Below are positions 45,619 to 54,750 of a stretch of DNA of 64,000 nt, piece after piece; within the stretch, counting starts at the first letter, position 1; the number at the start of each line of letters is the position of its first letter. The DNA lies in NCBI RefSeq assembly GCF_900096585.1, contig NZ_FMYH01000001.1, positions 310,001 through 374,000 on the forward strand, written 5' to 3'. Source of the DNA: Sanguibacter gelidistatuariae. GTDB taxonomy: Bacteria > Actinomycetota > Actinomycetes > Actinomycetales > Cellulomonadaceae. The position numbers and the translations under genes were made by a program. The notes under the pieces are model-generated. The model was not told the origin of the DNA, ran no database searches, and was given only the letters and a program-made list of their open reading frames with translations.

Positions 45619-46677
45619 ATGGAGCACGGTGACGTCCTCCCGCCGCCCGTCCACCCACCCTCGCCGACCATCTACGACGTGGCGTCTGCATCGGGCGTCT
45701 CCCCATCAACCGTCTCACGGGCATTCTCTCGGCCGGGACGGGTCCGGGCCGAGACCGCAGCGCACATCCATCGGATCGCTGACGATCTCGGGTACCGGCG
45801 CACCCCGCCGCCGCGACCGGGCACCCCGACCAGCACGGGGCTGCTCGCCCTGGTCGCCTCCGACCTGTCGAACTCGTTCTTCCTGCAGATCATGGGCAGC
45901 GCCCAGCGAGCCGCCGCGCACAAGGGGCAGCTGCTCGTCGTCGTCGACTCCCAGGAGTCGGGCGAGCTGGAGCGCCATGCGCTCGAACGCCTGATCGGTG
46001 TGGTCGACGGAGCCGTCCTCGCTACCTCACGGATGTCTGACGCCGCGATCCGGTCGATCGCAGCCCGGCTGCCCCTCGTCCTGCTCAACCGGCCCATGGC
46101 GGACGTGCCGAGCCTCATCACGGACACCGCCGGTGCGATGCGGGCCGCAGTTGGGCACCTCGCGGATCTTGGGCACACCGCGGTGACCTATGTCGCCGGA
46201 CCCGAGGCATCCTGGGCTGACGGCATGCGATGGGCCTCTGTGCGCGGAGCGGCGGCCGATCATCGTCTCCGCGCCCGTCGCATCGGGCCCTACCCACCGA
46301 CCTTGGCGGGCGGCCGGGCAGCCGCCACGGCCTTCGGCGAGCGTCCGACGACAAGCGTCATCGGGTACAACGACCTCATCTCGATCGGCCTGCTGCGCGA
46401 GCTCACCTGGCGGGGGGTCCGCGTCCCGGAGGACGTCAGCATCATCGGTCACGACAACATCCTCGAGGCCGCGCACACCGCGCCGACGCTCACGTCCGTC
46501 GCGACCCCGCTCGAGCGGCTCGGTCGCGTGGCGGTGGAGATGTTGCAGGAGCAGGCCACCGCATCACCGGGGCACAGGTCGGCGGTCGCCGCACGGACCG
46601 CGAAGCTGCCGGCTGAGCTGGTCCTGCGCGGATCGACGGGACCCGCGGCCCGGACCGCACAGCTGCGGGCGGGCTGA
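45619..46677 (+). CDS. LacI-family transcriptional regulator
   Basis: 352 residues. The DNA-binding region is PTIYDVASASGVSPSTVSRAFSRPGRVRAETAAHIHRIADDLGYRR (about 15-60), the classic LacI helix-turn-helix with hinge. The rest is a periplasmic-binding-protein-like effector domain: GLLALVASDLSNSFFLQIMG, TSVIGYNDLISIGLLREL and EDVSIIGHDNILEAAHTAPTLTSV. The effector is probably a beta-glucan-derived sugar, because the next gene is a GH3 enzyme that carries the same operator. ATG 45619 is exactly six bases after TATGTT. Confidence 0.92.
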   Translation: MEHGDVLPPPVHPPSPTIYDVASASGVSPSTVSRAFSRPGRVRAETAAHIHRIADDLGYRRTPPPRPGTPTSTGLLALVASDLSNSFFLQIMGSAQRAAAHKGQLLVVVDSQESGELERHALERLIGVVDGAVLATSRMSDAAIRSIAARLPLVLLNRPMADVPSLITDTAGAMRAAVGHLADLGHTAVTYVAGPEASWADGMRWASVRGAAADHRLRARRIGPYPPTLAGGRAAATAFGERPTTSVIGYNDLISIGLLRELTWRGVRVPEDVSIIGHDNILEAAHTAPTLTSVATPLERLGRVAVEMLQEQATASPGHRSAVAARTAKLPAELVLRGSTGPAARTAQLRAG

Positions 46678-46745
46678 CCCGCCCCCTTCCGTTCTCGCCC
46701 TGTGGGCAGATCTGACCTGCCGTGCACGTAAGCACGACAACTCTT

Positions 46746-46783
46746 GGCAACCGCTTGACACTGGCTGAGCCACCGGACTGAAT
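46746..46783 (+). promoter_or_regulatory. Promoter and LacI-type operator of the cell-wall GH3 gene
   Basis: TTGACA (46755-46760), a 17-base spacer and CTGAAT (46778-46783) form the promoter. GGCAACCGCTTGAC (46746-46759), which matches the operator at 45575, overlaps the -35. The message has a normal leader with AAGGAG before the start codon. Confidence 0.65.
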
Positions 46784-46853
46784 GAGGGCACGGAGCGCGC
46801 GACGTCGCGTAGCTCACCGCGTGAACTTCCCCAGTCAAAGGAGATTTGAGGAC

Positions 46854-49646
46854 ATGACGCACCCCCCACGGAGACGGCAGAAGATGCAGGCGACGCTCGT
46901 TGTCGGTCTAGCAGCGCTGCTCACGGCAGGCTTCACAGTGTCCACCACCGCCACGGCGGCCGACCAACCCTGGATGAACACCTCGCTCTCGGCCGAGGAA
47001 CGATCCGATCTGCTCATCGAAGCGATGACTCTCGAGCAGAAGATGCAGCAGATCGCCATGAAGCCGGTGGCCAACACCACGATCCCCGGATGCGATTTCT
47101 CCGCCCAGGGGCGCCACGTAGAGGGAATCCCAGAGCTGTCCATCCCGACCCTGCGGATGACCAACGGACCGTTCGGGAACGGCGACTGCCTCGTCGCCCC
47201 CGAGTCGACCGGCCTCACCAGTGCCCTCACCGTGGCGTCGTCCTTCGACCCGGCGGTCTCGCAGGCCTGGGGGGACATCATCGGCGAGGAGACCCGCGCG
47301 AGCGCCCACAACGTGCTCCTGACCCCGGGGATCAACCTCAGCCGCGTCGCCCAGGCCGGACGCAACTTCGAGTACTTCGGGGAAGACCCCTACCTGGCCG
47401 GCGTCATGGCGGTCGCACAGGTCAACGCGGTCCAGGACTGGGGGGTCCAGTCCGTCGCCAAGCACTTCGCCGCGAACGAGCAGGAGACCGCTCGCAACAC
47501 CATGGACACGATCGTCGACGATCAGACGATGCACGAGCTGTACATGATCCCCTTCGAGATGACGATCCAAGAGGCGAACCTCGCATCGGTCATGTGCTCC
47601 TACCCGCACCTCAACGGCGTGTACGCCTGCGAGAACGGCCAGCTCCTCAACGACTGGCTCCGCGACGACCTCGGGTTCAAGGGGTATGTCATGTCTGACC
47701 GCGGCGCGACGCACACCACCGCCGCAGCTATCAAGGGTGGTCTCGACCTCGAGTTCGCGAGCCCCAAGTGGTTCACCCCGACGTTGATCGAGGCGGCGCT
47801 CACCGAAGGGTCCATCGAGGTCGCAGACATCGACCGTCAGCTCGACCGTCGCTTCACGGTGATGTTCGACCTCGGGCAGTTCGACGACCCGATCAACTCC
47901 CTCACCACGCTCACCTCCGCTGACATCGAGCGCAACGGCACGGCCGTGCGAGAGATCGGCGAACAAGGTTCGGTCCTGCTCAAGAACGAGAACGGCACGC
48001 TGCCCATCGACGCAGCCGCGCTCAGCTCGGTCGCGCTCATCGGCGCGAAGACCTTTGCGGGCGAGGCGAAGTTCAACTCCCAGGGCCCCTCGAACGCCAT
48101 CGTCGTCACGTCTCCCTACACCGTGACCCCTGAGGAGGGCCTCAACAACGCCCTCGCCGCTGCTGGCTCCCTCGCTCAGGTCACCTACAACGACGCGACC
48201 GACATCGCGGCGGCGGCCGCCCTGGCCGCTGGCTCCGACGTCGCCGTCGTCATGGTCGGCGACATCTCCCGGGAGGGCGTCGACCGCACGTCGCTCTCCC
48301 TGCCCGTGACCGACGGGGTCGACCAGGACGCCCTCGTGGCAGCCGTGGTCGCAGCCAACCCGAACACCGTCGTCGTCCTCAAGAACGGCGGACCTGTCCT
48401 GCTCCCGTGGCTCGAGGACGTCCCAGCGGTGCTCGAGGCCTGGTACCCGGCGCAGGAGGACGGCAACATCGTCGCCAACCTCCTCGTCGGCCTCGAGAAC
48501 CCGTCCGGCAAGCTCCCGATCACGTTCCCGACGCAGGAGCGCGAGGCCGCGTTCGCGACCGTCGAGCAGTTCCCCGGGGTCGACCCTGACGGCGCCGGTC
48601 CGCTGCCGATCACCGCGACGTACAGCGAGAAGCTCGAGATGGGCTACCGCTGGTACGACGCCAACGACGTGCAGCCGACCTTTGCCTTCGGTTTCGGGCT
48701 CTCCTACACCGACTTCGAGCTCTCCGGACTCGCCGTCACGCCGTCGACGGACGGCACCGCGCCGATCGACGTGACGTTCAGCGTCCAGAACACCGGACAG
48801 GTCAGCGGCGCCGAGGTCGGGCAGGTCTACCTCGGACTCCCGGCGGAGGCGAACCAGCCGCCCAAGCGCCTGGTCGGCTTCGACAAGGTCTCGCTCAACC
48901 CGGGTGAGAAGAAGACCATCACGGTCACCGTGGACCCGACTGCGTCCAACCACCCCCTGTCTGTGTGGGACACGGCCGCGGACGACTGGACGACCCTCGA
49001 CGGCGAGTACACCGTCTACGTCGGCAACTCCTCGGACAACATCACGATGCAGAAGACGCTCACGGTGGACACCTCGGTGACGGAACCGACCGAGGAGCCC
49101 ACGCAGGAGCCGACCGAGGAGCCGACGTCGGTGCCCACCACCGAGCCGACCTCCCAGCCGACCAACCCCGTCGACCCGACCACGGAACCGACGGACCCTG
49201 CAGGGAAGTCGCTGCTCACCGGAGACCAGCTCACGGACGCGAACCGAGGCGAAGTGTCCGTCCCGGCGGTCGCCGCACAGGGCGAGACGATCACCGTCAC
49301 GGTCGGGGCGGTGCACGCCGGACGGGAAGTGTCGGTGTGGCTCTACTCCGACCCCGTCCTCCTCGGCACCCGCACCGTGAGCGCCGCAGGCACCGTCTCG
49401 GTGACGATCCCGGCGAGCACAGCGCCGGGCGACCACCGTCTCGTGGTGTACACCCCAGCGCTCGACCTCATCGGCTGGGATGACGTGCGCGTCACCGCTC
49501 CGACCGGGACGACCAACCCGGGCAACGGGAACCTGGCCGTCACTGGTGCCGAGTGGACAGCTGCTGCCAGCATCGCGGCACTGATGATCCTGGCCGGTGG
49601 GTCTCTGGTCCTGATCCGGCGCCGCCGGGCGAGCGGCGAGAGCTGA
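46854..49646 (+). CDS. Secreted GH3 beta-glucosidase with LAxTG-type sorting signal
   Basis: 930 residues. A Sec signal peptide (about 1-36) leads to the GH3 barrel (RMTNGPFGNGDC, NLSRVAQAGRNFEYFGEDP, SVAKHFAANEQE), with the nucleophile in GYVMSDRGATH (Asp282). The residue after the nucleophile is Arg instead of the usual Trp. The sandwich domain and fibronectin type III-like domain (about 590-730) follow. A Thr/Glu/Pro repeat stalk (about 745-785, TEEPTQEPTEEPTSVP) is followed by a further beta domain, then LAVTGAE, a hydrophobic helix and RRRRA. This is the layout for sortase anchoring to the cell wall. The gene is preceded by a promoter with a LacI operator, next to the LacI gene. Confidence 0.9.
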   Translation: MTHPPRRRQKMQATLVVGLAALLTAGFTVSTTATAADQPWMNTSLSAEERSDLLIEAMTLEQKMQQIAMKPVANTTIPGCDFSAQGRHVEGIPELSIPTLRMTNGPFGNGDCLVAPESTGLTSALTVASSFDPAVSQAWGDIIGEETRASAHNVLLTPGINLSRVAQAGRNFEYFGEDPYLAGVMAVAQVNAVQDWGVQSVAKHFAANEQETARNTMDTIVDDQTMHELYMIPFEMTIQEANLASVMCSYPHLNGVYACENGQLLNDWLRDDLGFKGYVMSDRGATHTTAAAIKGGLDLEFASPKWFTPTLIEAALTEGSIEVADIDRQLDRRFTVMFDLGQFDDPINSLTTLTSADIERNGTAVREIGEQGSVLLKNENGTLPIDAAALSSVALIGAKTFAGEAKFNSQGPSNAIVVTSPYTVTPEEGLNNALAAAGSLAQVTYNDATDIAAAAALAAGSDVAVVMVGDISREGVDRTSLSLPVTDGVDQDALVAAVVAANPNTVVVLKNGGPVLLPWLEDVPAVLEAWYPAQEDGNIVANLLVGLENPSGKLPITFPTQEREAAFATVEQFPGVDPDGAGPLPITATYSEKLEMGYRWYDANDVQPTFAFGFGLSYTDFELSGLAVTPSTDGTAPIDVTFSVQNTGQVSGAEVGQVYLGLPAEANQPPKRLVGFDKVSLNPGEKKTITVTVDPTASNHPLSVWDTAADDWTTLDGEYTVYVGNSSDNITMQKTLTVDTSVTEPTEEPTQEPTEEPTSVPTTEPTSQPTNPVDPTTEPTDPAGKSLLTGDQLTDANRGEVSVPAVAAQGETITVTVGAVHAGREVSVWLYSDPVLLGTRTVSAAGTVSVTIPASTAPGDHRLVVYTPALDLIGWDDVRVTAPTGTTNPGNGNLAVTGAEWTAAASIAALMILAGGSLVLIRRRRASGES

Positions 49647-49693
49647 CGCATACGACCTGGGAGGGGTAGCTGCTCACCTCTCCCTCCGAGCGC

Positions 49694-49730
49694 CGAAGGG
49701 CCGGTCCCTCCATCCGGGGCCGGCCCTTCG
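49694..49730 (+). terminator. Hairpin terminator after the GH3 gene
   Basis: CGAAGGGCCGG (49694-49704) pairs with CCGGCCCTTCG (49720-49730), with further pairing inside, 48 bases after the stop. Confidence 0.7.
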
Positions 49731-49832
49731 ACATGCCCTACGCCCTCAGTCCCGGCGCGAGTGCCGGAGGAGCACCCGTGTCGTAGAGTCTGCGGACGCC
49801 CGGCGTCGGGCAGCCATCTGAGGAGAACAACC

Positions 49833-50777
49833 GTGCGGGCAGTCGTGCTGGGCGGGACCGGAGCCATCGGAGGGGCGACGTCCGCGAGGCTGGCTGACGC
49901 CGGATGGACGGTCGACGTGACCGGGCGCGACCCCGCCTCGATGCCGGCCGAGCTAGTTGCCGCCGGTGTCCGTTTTCACCAGATAGAGCGCAGCGACGTC
50001 CGAGCGATCAACGCGCTCGTCGGCGACGGCGCCGAGCTGCTCGTCGATCTGCTGGCCTACCGCGGCGCCGATGTCCGCGCGCTGCTGCCGGCGATGGCGT
50101 CCGCGACGAGCACGGTGCTCATCTCGAGCCGTGCCGTCTACCTCGACCCCGCCGGCCGGCACATCAACGGCGACACCCCGCCCCGGTTCCCCGTCCCGAT
50201 CGGAGAGGGCACGCCGACGCTGCCGCCGGCGGGAGACGACGTCGACCCGTTCAGCCGGGAGGGCTACGCGCCGTCCAAGGTCGCAGCCGAGAACGCGGCG
50301 CTGGACAGCGGGCTCCCGGTCACGGTCGTCCGCCCGTCCAAGGTCCACGGACGCTGGGCACGCAACCCGCGCACCCGCACCCTGGTCGAGATGATGCTCC
50401 GCGGCGACAAGAGGATCGAGCTCGCCGGTCGTGGCACGTCGATCGACCACCTCACTGCGGCCACCAACACTGCCGCGCTCATCGAGACTGTCGCGGCGCT
50501 GCCCGGCCGGCGGATCCTCAACAGCGCCGACCCCGGCGCCCCGTCCGCCGAGCAGATCGTCCGGGCGATCGCTACGAGGCTGGGCTGGGAGGGGACGATC
50601 GACCTGCTCGACGACGCATCTGTCTCCGAGCGGGGCGCACATCCCTGGCAGTCCGTGCACCCGATCGTGCTCGACACGAGCGCGGCCGTGCGGCTCGGAT
50701 ACGCGCCGGTCGGCGACGGCCTGGACCTGCTCACCGAGGAGATCGACTGGGTGGCCGGGCGGGTCCGCTCCCGCTAG
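49833..50777 (+). CDS. NAD-dependent epimerase/dehydratase family protein
   Basis: 314 residues, an extended short-chain dehydrogenase. The Rossmann motif is VVLGGTGAIGGATSARL (GxxGxxG at 7-13). The YxxxK motif is GYAPSKVAAENAAL, and the Thr/Ser position is VLISSRAVYLD. The C-terminal part is like nucleoside-diphosphate-sugar epimerases and isoflavone-reductase-like proteins (VTVVRPSKVHG). The substrate is unknown. GTG 49833 with GAGGAG upstream is clearly better than the open frame back to 49761. Confidence 0.82.
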   Translation: MRAVVLGGTGAIGGATSARLADAGWTVDVTGRDPASMPAELVAAGVRFHQIERSDVRAINALVGDGAELLVDLLAYRGADVRALLPAMASATSTVLISSRAVYLDPAGRHINGDTPPRFPVPIGEGTPTLPPAGDDVDPFSREGYAPSKVAAENAALDSGLPVTVVRPSKVHGRWARNPRTRTLVEMMLRGDKRIELAGRGTSIDHLTAATNTAALIETVAALPGRRILNSADPGAPSAEQIVRAIATRLGWEGTIDLLDDASVSERGAHPWQSVHPIVLDTSAAVRLGYAPVGDGLDLLTEEIDWVAGRVRSR

Positions 50778-50820
50778 CCGGTCACCGCGGCGCCCGACGC
50801 CGACGTCGGCCGGTATGTCC

Positions 50821-51924
50821 TCACCCTCGGCCGCCCGCGGAACCAGCAAGCGCAACCAGCGGCCGCACGTGCTCCCCGAAGCGCAGCGCCTCCTCCAGGT
50901 GGGGGTAGCCGGACAGGACGAACTCGTCGATCCCTGCCGCGGCCAGCTCCGAGATCCGGGCGGCGACCTCCTCGTAGCTGCCCACGAGCGCGGTTGCGGC
51001 GCCCTCGCGCACGAGGCCGATGCCGGCCCAGAGGTTCTGATCGACCACCAGTCCGTCGCGGCGCCCGCCGTGCAGCGCGGTCATCTTTGCCTGCGCCACG
51101 GAGTCCATCCGGGCGTAGCGGGCCTGGCTGGCGGCGATCGCCTGGTCGTCCATCGCCGCGAGCAGGCGGTCGGCCTGGGCCCACGCCTCACCGGAGGTCT
51201 CCCGAGCGATGACGTGCACCCGCACGCCCACCCGTAGCTCCCGGCCGTGGCGGGCCGCCCGCGCGACGACGTCGTCGCGGCGCGCGATGACCGCCTCGTA
51301 GGAGTCCACCCAGGTGAGGAACGTGTCGACCTGCCGGGCGGCAATGTCGAGCGCCGGCTCGGAGGCTCCGCCCAGGTAGATCGTCGGGACGACGTCGGGC
51401 GGGTCGACGAGCCGAGCACCGTCGATCTGCAGGTGGTCGCCCGCAAGGGTGACCTCCTCCCCCTCAAGCAACCCCCGCAGCACGGTGAGGAACTCGTCGG
51501 TGCGGGCGTAGCGGCCGGAGTGCGCGGCCCGGTCCCCGTAGGCCCGCTGCTCGAGCGGGTCGCCGCCGGTGACGACGTTGAGCGCGACCCGCCCGCCGGT
51601 GAGCCGGGCGAAGGTCGCGGCCTGCTGCGCCACGAGGGTCGGGGAGGCCAGCCCGGGCCGGAAGGCCACGAGGAAGGTGAGGTCCGGGACAGCCTGGGCG
51701 ATCATCGCGGTCGCGATCCACGGGTCCACGCAGCCCAGCCCGGTCGGGGTGAGCACGGACCCGAAGTGCGCCTGCCGCGCGGCCTGCGCCACCAGGGTGA
51801 GGTAGTCGGCCGTGGCCGGTCGGGAGACCGACCCGCCGGCGCGGTCCTGGACCGCGGTCACCGCGCCGACCTGGTGGCCGTCGCCGCCGGTGGGCAGGAA
51901 CCAGTGGAAGCTCGGAGCGCTCAT
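50821..51924 (-). CDS. ssuD-like: LLM flavin-dependent monooxygenase, alkanesulfonate monooxygenase-like
   Basis: 367 residues, a luciferase-like (beta/alpha)8 FMNH2-dependent monooxygenase. It matches SsuD: FHWFLPTGGDGHQVGA at the N-terminus, GFGSVLTPTGLGCVDPW, LTFLVAFRPGLASPTLVAQQAATF, GRVALNVVTGGDPLEQRAYGD and FVLSGYPHLEEALRFGEHV. It releases sulfite from alkanesulfonates using FMNH2 and O2. ATG 51924 overlaps the stop of the ABC ATPase gene by four bases, so it is the last gene of the sulfonate operon. No flavin reductase gene is in the operon, so that partner is elsewhere. Confidence 0.92.
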   Translation of the reverse strand: MSAPSFHWFLPTGGDGHQVGAVTAVQDRAGGSVSRPATADYLTLVAQAARQAHFGSVLTPTGLGCVDPWIATAMIAQAVPDLTFLVAFRPGLASPTLVAQQAATFARLTGGRVALNVVTGGDPLEQRAYGDRAAHSGRYARTDEFLTVLRGLLEGEEVTLAGDHLQIDGARLVDPPDVVPTIYLGGASEPALDIAARQVDTFLTWVDSYEAVIARRDDVVARAARHGRELRVGVRVHVIARETSGEAWAQADRLLAAMDDQAIAASQARYARMDSVAQAKMTALHGGRRDGLVVDQNLWAGIGLVREGAATALVGSYEEVAARISELAAAGIDEFVLSGYPHLEEALRFGEHVRPLVALAGSAGGRG

Positions 51925-52769
51925 GCGGACTCTTTCTGGGGATTCTGGGGGTTCTGGTTGCGCGCGGGGCGCAGGTGCGCCGAGATCCGACGTCGCTGCT
52001 CGATGAAGGCGGGGTCGTCGCGGACCGCGTCGCCGGCCTGGTCGGAGGTGGAGAACGTGACCGGCTCGTCGGCCACGATCGTGCCCGGCCGGGGGCTCAT
52101 GACGAGCACGCGGGTGCCGAGGTACACGGCCTCGTCGACGCTGTGGGTGATGAACACGACCGTCGTGCGGTGGGTCCGCCAGATCCGCAGCAGCTCGTCC
52201 TGCAGTCGTTCCCGGGTGATCGCGTCGAGGGCCGCGAAAGGCTCGTCCATGAGGACCACGGAGGGCCGGTTGGCGAGCACCCGCGCGAGCTGGACCCGCT
52301 GCTGCATGCCGCCGGAGAGCTCGTAGGGACGGCGACTGGCGACGTCGGCCAGGCCCACGAGCTCGAGGTGCTCGGCGACGATCGCCCGCCGTTCCGCCCG
52401 CGGAACGTGCCTCATCTTCAGCCCGAAGGCGACGTTCTCCGCGACGCTCAGCCACGGGTAGAGGTTCGGCTGCTGGAACACCACGCCGCGGTCCGGGCTC
52501 GGCCCGTCGACGACCCGTCCGCCGACCTCGACCGAGCCGGCGGTCGGCTGGGCGAAACCCGCGACGAGCCGCAGCAGCGTGGACTTCCCGCAGCCCGAAG
52601 GTCCGACGACGGCCAGGAAGGAGCCGTCGACGACGTCCAGGTCGAGCGGGCCGAGCGCGTGCGTCGTCGAGCCGTCCTTGGCTCGGAACCGTTGTTCCAC
52701 GCCCGTCAGCACCAACCGGGAGGCGGTCGGTGCTGACGGGGTGAGGCCCGCAAGGCCCGGGGCTGACAT
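51921..52769 (-). CDS. tauB/ssuB-like: Taurine/sulfonate ABC transporter ATPase
   Basis: 282 residues. The ABC ATPase of a sulfonate importer: Walker A VVGPSGCGKSTLLRLVAGF, signature LSGGMQQRVQLARVLANRP, Walker B VVLMDEPFAALDAITRERLQ and the H-loop TVVFITHSVDEAVYLG. It starts at TGATG, overlapping the stop of the binding-protein gene, and ends at ATGA, overlapping the monooxygenase start, so expression is tightly coupled. Substrate is inferred from neighbours. Confidence 0.9.
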   Translation of the reverse strand: MSAPGLAGLTPSAPTASRLVLTGVEQRFRAKDGSTTHALGPLDLDVVDGSFLAVVGPSGCGKSTLLRLVAGFAQPTAGSVEVGGRVVDGPSPDRGVVFQQPNLYPWLSVAENVAFGLKMRHVPRAERRAIVAEHLELVGLADVASRRPYELSGGMQQRVQLARVLANRPSVVLMDEPFAALDAITRERLQDELLRIWRTHRTTVVFITHSVDEAVYLGTRVLVMSPRPGTIVADEPVTFSTSDQAGDAVRDDPAFIEQRRRISAHLRPARNQNPQNPQKESA

Positions 52770-53830
52770 CAGCCCTTCGCCACGGCGTCGACCGCGTCGG
52801 GGTAGACCGCGGAGAGGTAGGCATCCTTGTCGAGGACGGCGTCGATGGACTTCGCTTCGAGGTTGAAGCTCGCCGTCGCGACGAGGTTTGTGCCCAGACC
52901 GCCACCGAGATACTCGGGACCGGCCTGTTCCTCAGCGGTGAGGAAGATCAAGCCAGCGGCCTGGTCAAGCACCTCGACCGGATCGAGGCTCAGCTCGGCG
53001 CCGACCGCCTTGGCCCAGGTGTCGGGGTCGGAGCGGTAGAGCTCGACGGCTCGGCTCTGCTGGGCGACCCATTCCTGGACGGCCTCGGGGTGGTCGGTCG
53101 CGAACTTCGTCGAGACCACGGCGAGGTCGTACGTCGTCTTGCCCGAGGCAGCGACGTCGGCGCTGTCTGTGAGGATCGTCGCGCCCTCGCTGACCAGCTG
53201 GGCCAGGACGGGGTTCCACACGTAGGCGGCGTCGATCGACCCCTGCGACCAGGCCGCGGCGATCGCGTCCGGCTCAGCGTCGATGATGTCGACCGTCGTC
53301 GGGTCGACGCCGGCCGTCTCGAGTGCGGCGAGCAGCGAGTAGTGCGCGGTCGAGGCGAAGGGGACGGCGACCTTCTTGCCGACGAGGTCCGTAATCGACG
53401 TGATGCCGTCCTGGACCGCGAGCGCCTCGGCCGAGCCGATCACGTCGTGGATCCAGGGCACCTTGTAGGCGATCGGGGCGGAGAGCCCGCGCGAGACCGG
53501 GCTCGACCCGGCCAGGCCGATGTCGATCGACCCGCCGGCGAAGGCCTCGTTGACCGAGCCGCCCGAGTCGAAGAGCTTCCACTCGATCTCGTAGCCGGGC
53601 AGCGCCTTCTCGAGCCAGCCGCTGTTCTTCACGACGAGGTCGCCGTTGGGGATGTTCTGGTAGGCGATGGTCAGCGGGATCTTCTTGCCGTCGCCGTTGC
53701 CGTCGCCGTCGGCCGAGGAGTCGGAGGAGCAGGCGGCCAGGCCGAGCAGGCCGACGACGGCGAGCGCCGCGACGGCGCGGCGGGCGAACGACCGCGGATG
53801 CGATCGGCTGGGTGTCCGGTGGAGCGTCAT
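52769..53830 (-). CDS. tauA/ssuA-like: Taurine/sulfonate ABC transporter binding lipoprotein
   Basis: 353 residues from ATG 53830. A type II signal peptide with lipobox LAAC (Cys34). The mature protein is a SsuA/TauA-type solute-binding protein: LTIAYQNIPNGDLVVKNSGW, KLFDSGGSVNEAFAGGSIDIGLAGSSPVSRGL and DVIGSAEALAVQDGI, very like TauA. A long open frame upstream to 54667 overlaps the permease gene and is not used. In E. coli such systems supply sulfur from taurine when sulfate is scarce. Confidence 0.9.
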   Translation of the reverse strand: MTLHRTPSRSHPRSFARRAVAALAVVGLLGLAACSSDSSADGDGNGDGKKIPLTIAYQNIPNGDLVVKNSGWLEKALPGYEIEWKLFDSGGSVNEAFAGGSIDIGLAGSSPVSRGLSAPIAYKVPWIHDVIGSAEALAVQDGITSITDLVGKKVAVPFASTAHYSLLAALETAGVDPTTVDIIDAEPDAIAAAWSQGSIDAAYVWNPVLAQLVSEGATILTDSADVAASGKTTYDLAVVSTKFATDHPEAVQEWVAQQSRAVELYRSDPDTWAKAVGAELSLDPVEVLDQAAGLIFLTAEEQAGPEYLGGGLGTNLVATASFNLEAKSIDAVLDKDAYLSAVYPDAVDAVAKG

Positions 53831-53943
53831 GGGGGGTCCTTTCGGGGTGGACGCCGGGGCCGATGGGCCGACGGCGATGAAGCTGGTGGCAGTAGAGCTG
53901 GCATGAGTGGAGCAGCGGGAGAAAAGGTGAGGGACGGCCAGCC

Positions 53944-54750
53944 TCAGACCCGGCCCTTCCACGGGACGAGCCGGCGTTCCAGAGTCCGGATGAGCAGGTC
54001 GATGCCGACCGCGCAGACGCCGATGACCAGGACGCACATGATCGCGACGTCGGTCTGCAGGAACTTCTTCGTCGACCAGGCCAGCCCGCCGATCCCCGGG
54101 ATGCCGTCGACCGTCTCGGCTGCCACGATCGTGGAGAAGGCGAAGCCGATCGACAGCCGAAGGCCCGTGAAGAGCTCGGGCAGGATCGCTGGGAGGAGAG
54201 TGTGGCCGACCACCTGGAGCCGCGAGGCCCCCAGTGAACGAGCCGCCTCGACCCAGTCGGTGCGCACTCCCTCGACCCCCGAGATCACCGACAGCGCAAT
54301 CGGGGCGAGGGCAGCGAGGAAGAGCAGCCACACCTTGGAGGCGTCCTCGATGCCGAACCAGATGATGAGCAGGCTGAAGTAGGCCAGCGGCGGCAGGCTG
54401 CGGATGAAGCTGATGACGGGTTCCAGAACCACCCGCACCGGGCGGCTGGTCGCGAGCAGCAGCCCGAGCGGGATGCCGATCACGATGGCCCAGCCGACAC
54501 CGCGGATCAGGCGCCACGCGCTCGCCCACAGGTGCTCCCAGAGGAAGTAGCCGCTCAGCCCCCGGACGTCGTCGTGGACGGTCACGGACTGGATGAACCG
54601 TTCCCACACCGAGGACGGCTTGGGGACGACGATCTCCGACCACACGCCGCGGTCGGTGACGAACCACCAGAGGCCGAAGAAGACCGCGACCGCGCCCAGG
54701 CGCAGGGCCAGGTCGCCGATGCGGCGTCGCCAGATCAGGTCGGTGCTCAT
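53944..54750 (-). CDS. tauC/ssuC-like: Taurine/sulfonate ABC transporter permease
   Basis: 268 residues from ATG 54750. Six transmembrane segments with the EAA loop VEAARSLGASRLQVVGHTLLPAILPELFTGLRLS that docks to the ATPase. The GWAIVIGIPLGLLLATS and YFSLLIIWFGIEDASKVWLLFLAALAPI segments are typical of SsuC/TauC. It is the first gene of the operon, 113 bases before the binding protein. It lies downstream of a 481-base region without a gene. Confidence 0.9.
   Translation of the reverse strand: MSTDLIWRRRIGDLALRLGAVAVFFGLWWFVTDRGVWSEIVVPKPSSVWERFIQSVTVHDDVRGLSGYFLWEHLWASAWRLIRGVGWAIVIGIPLGLLLATSRPVRVVLEPVISFIRSLPPLAYFSLLIIWFGIEDASKVWLLFLAALAPIALSVISGVEGVRTDWVEAARSLGASRLQVVGHTLLPAILPELFTGLRLSIGFAFSTIVAAETVDGIPGIGGLAWSTKKFLQTDVAIMCVLVIGVCAVGIDLLIRTLERRLVPWKGRV

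Noticed and set aside
46041-46677. Extra open frames on the opposite strand of the LacI gene
   Set aside because: Shadow frames with no domain; the LacI family features are unambiguous on the plus strand.
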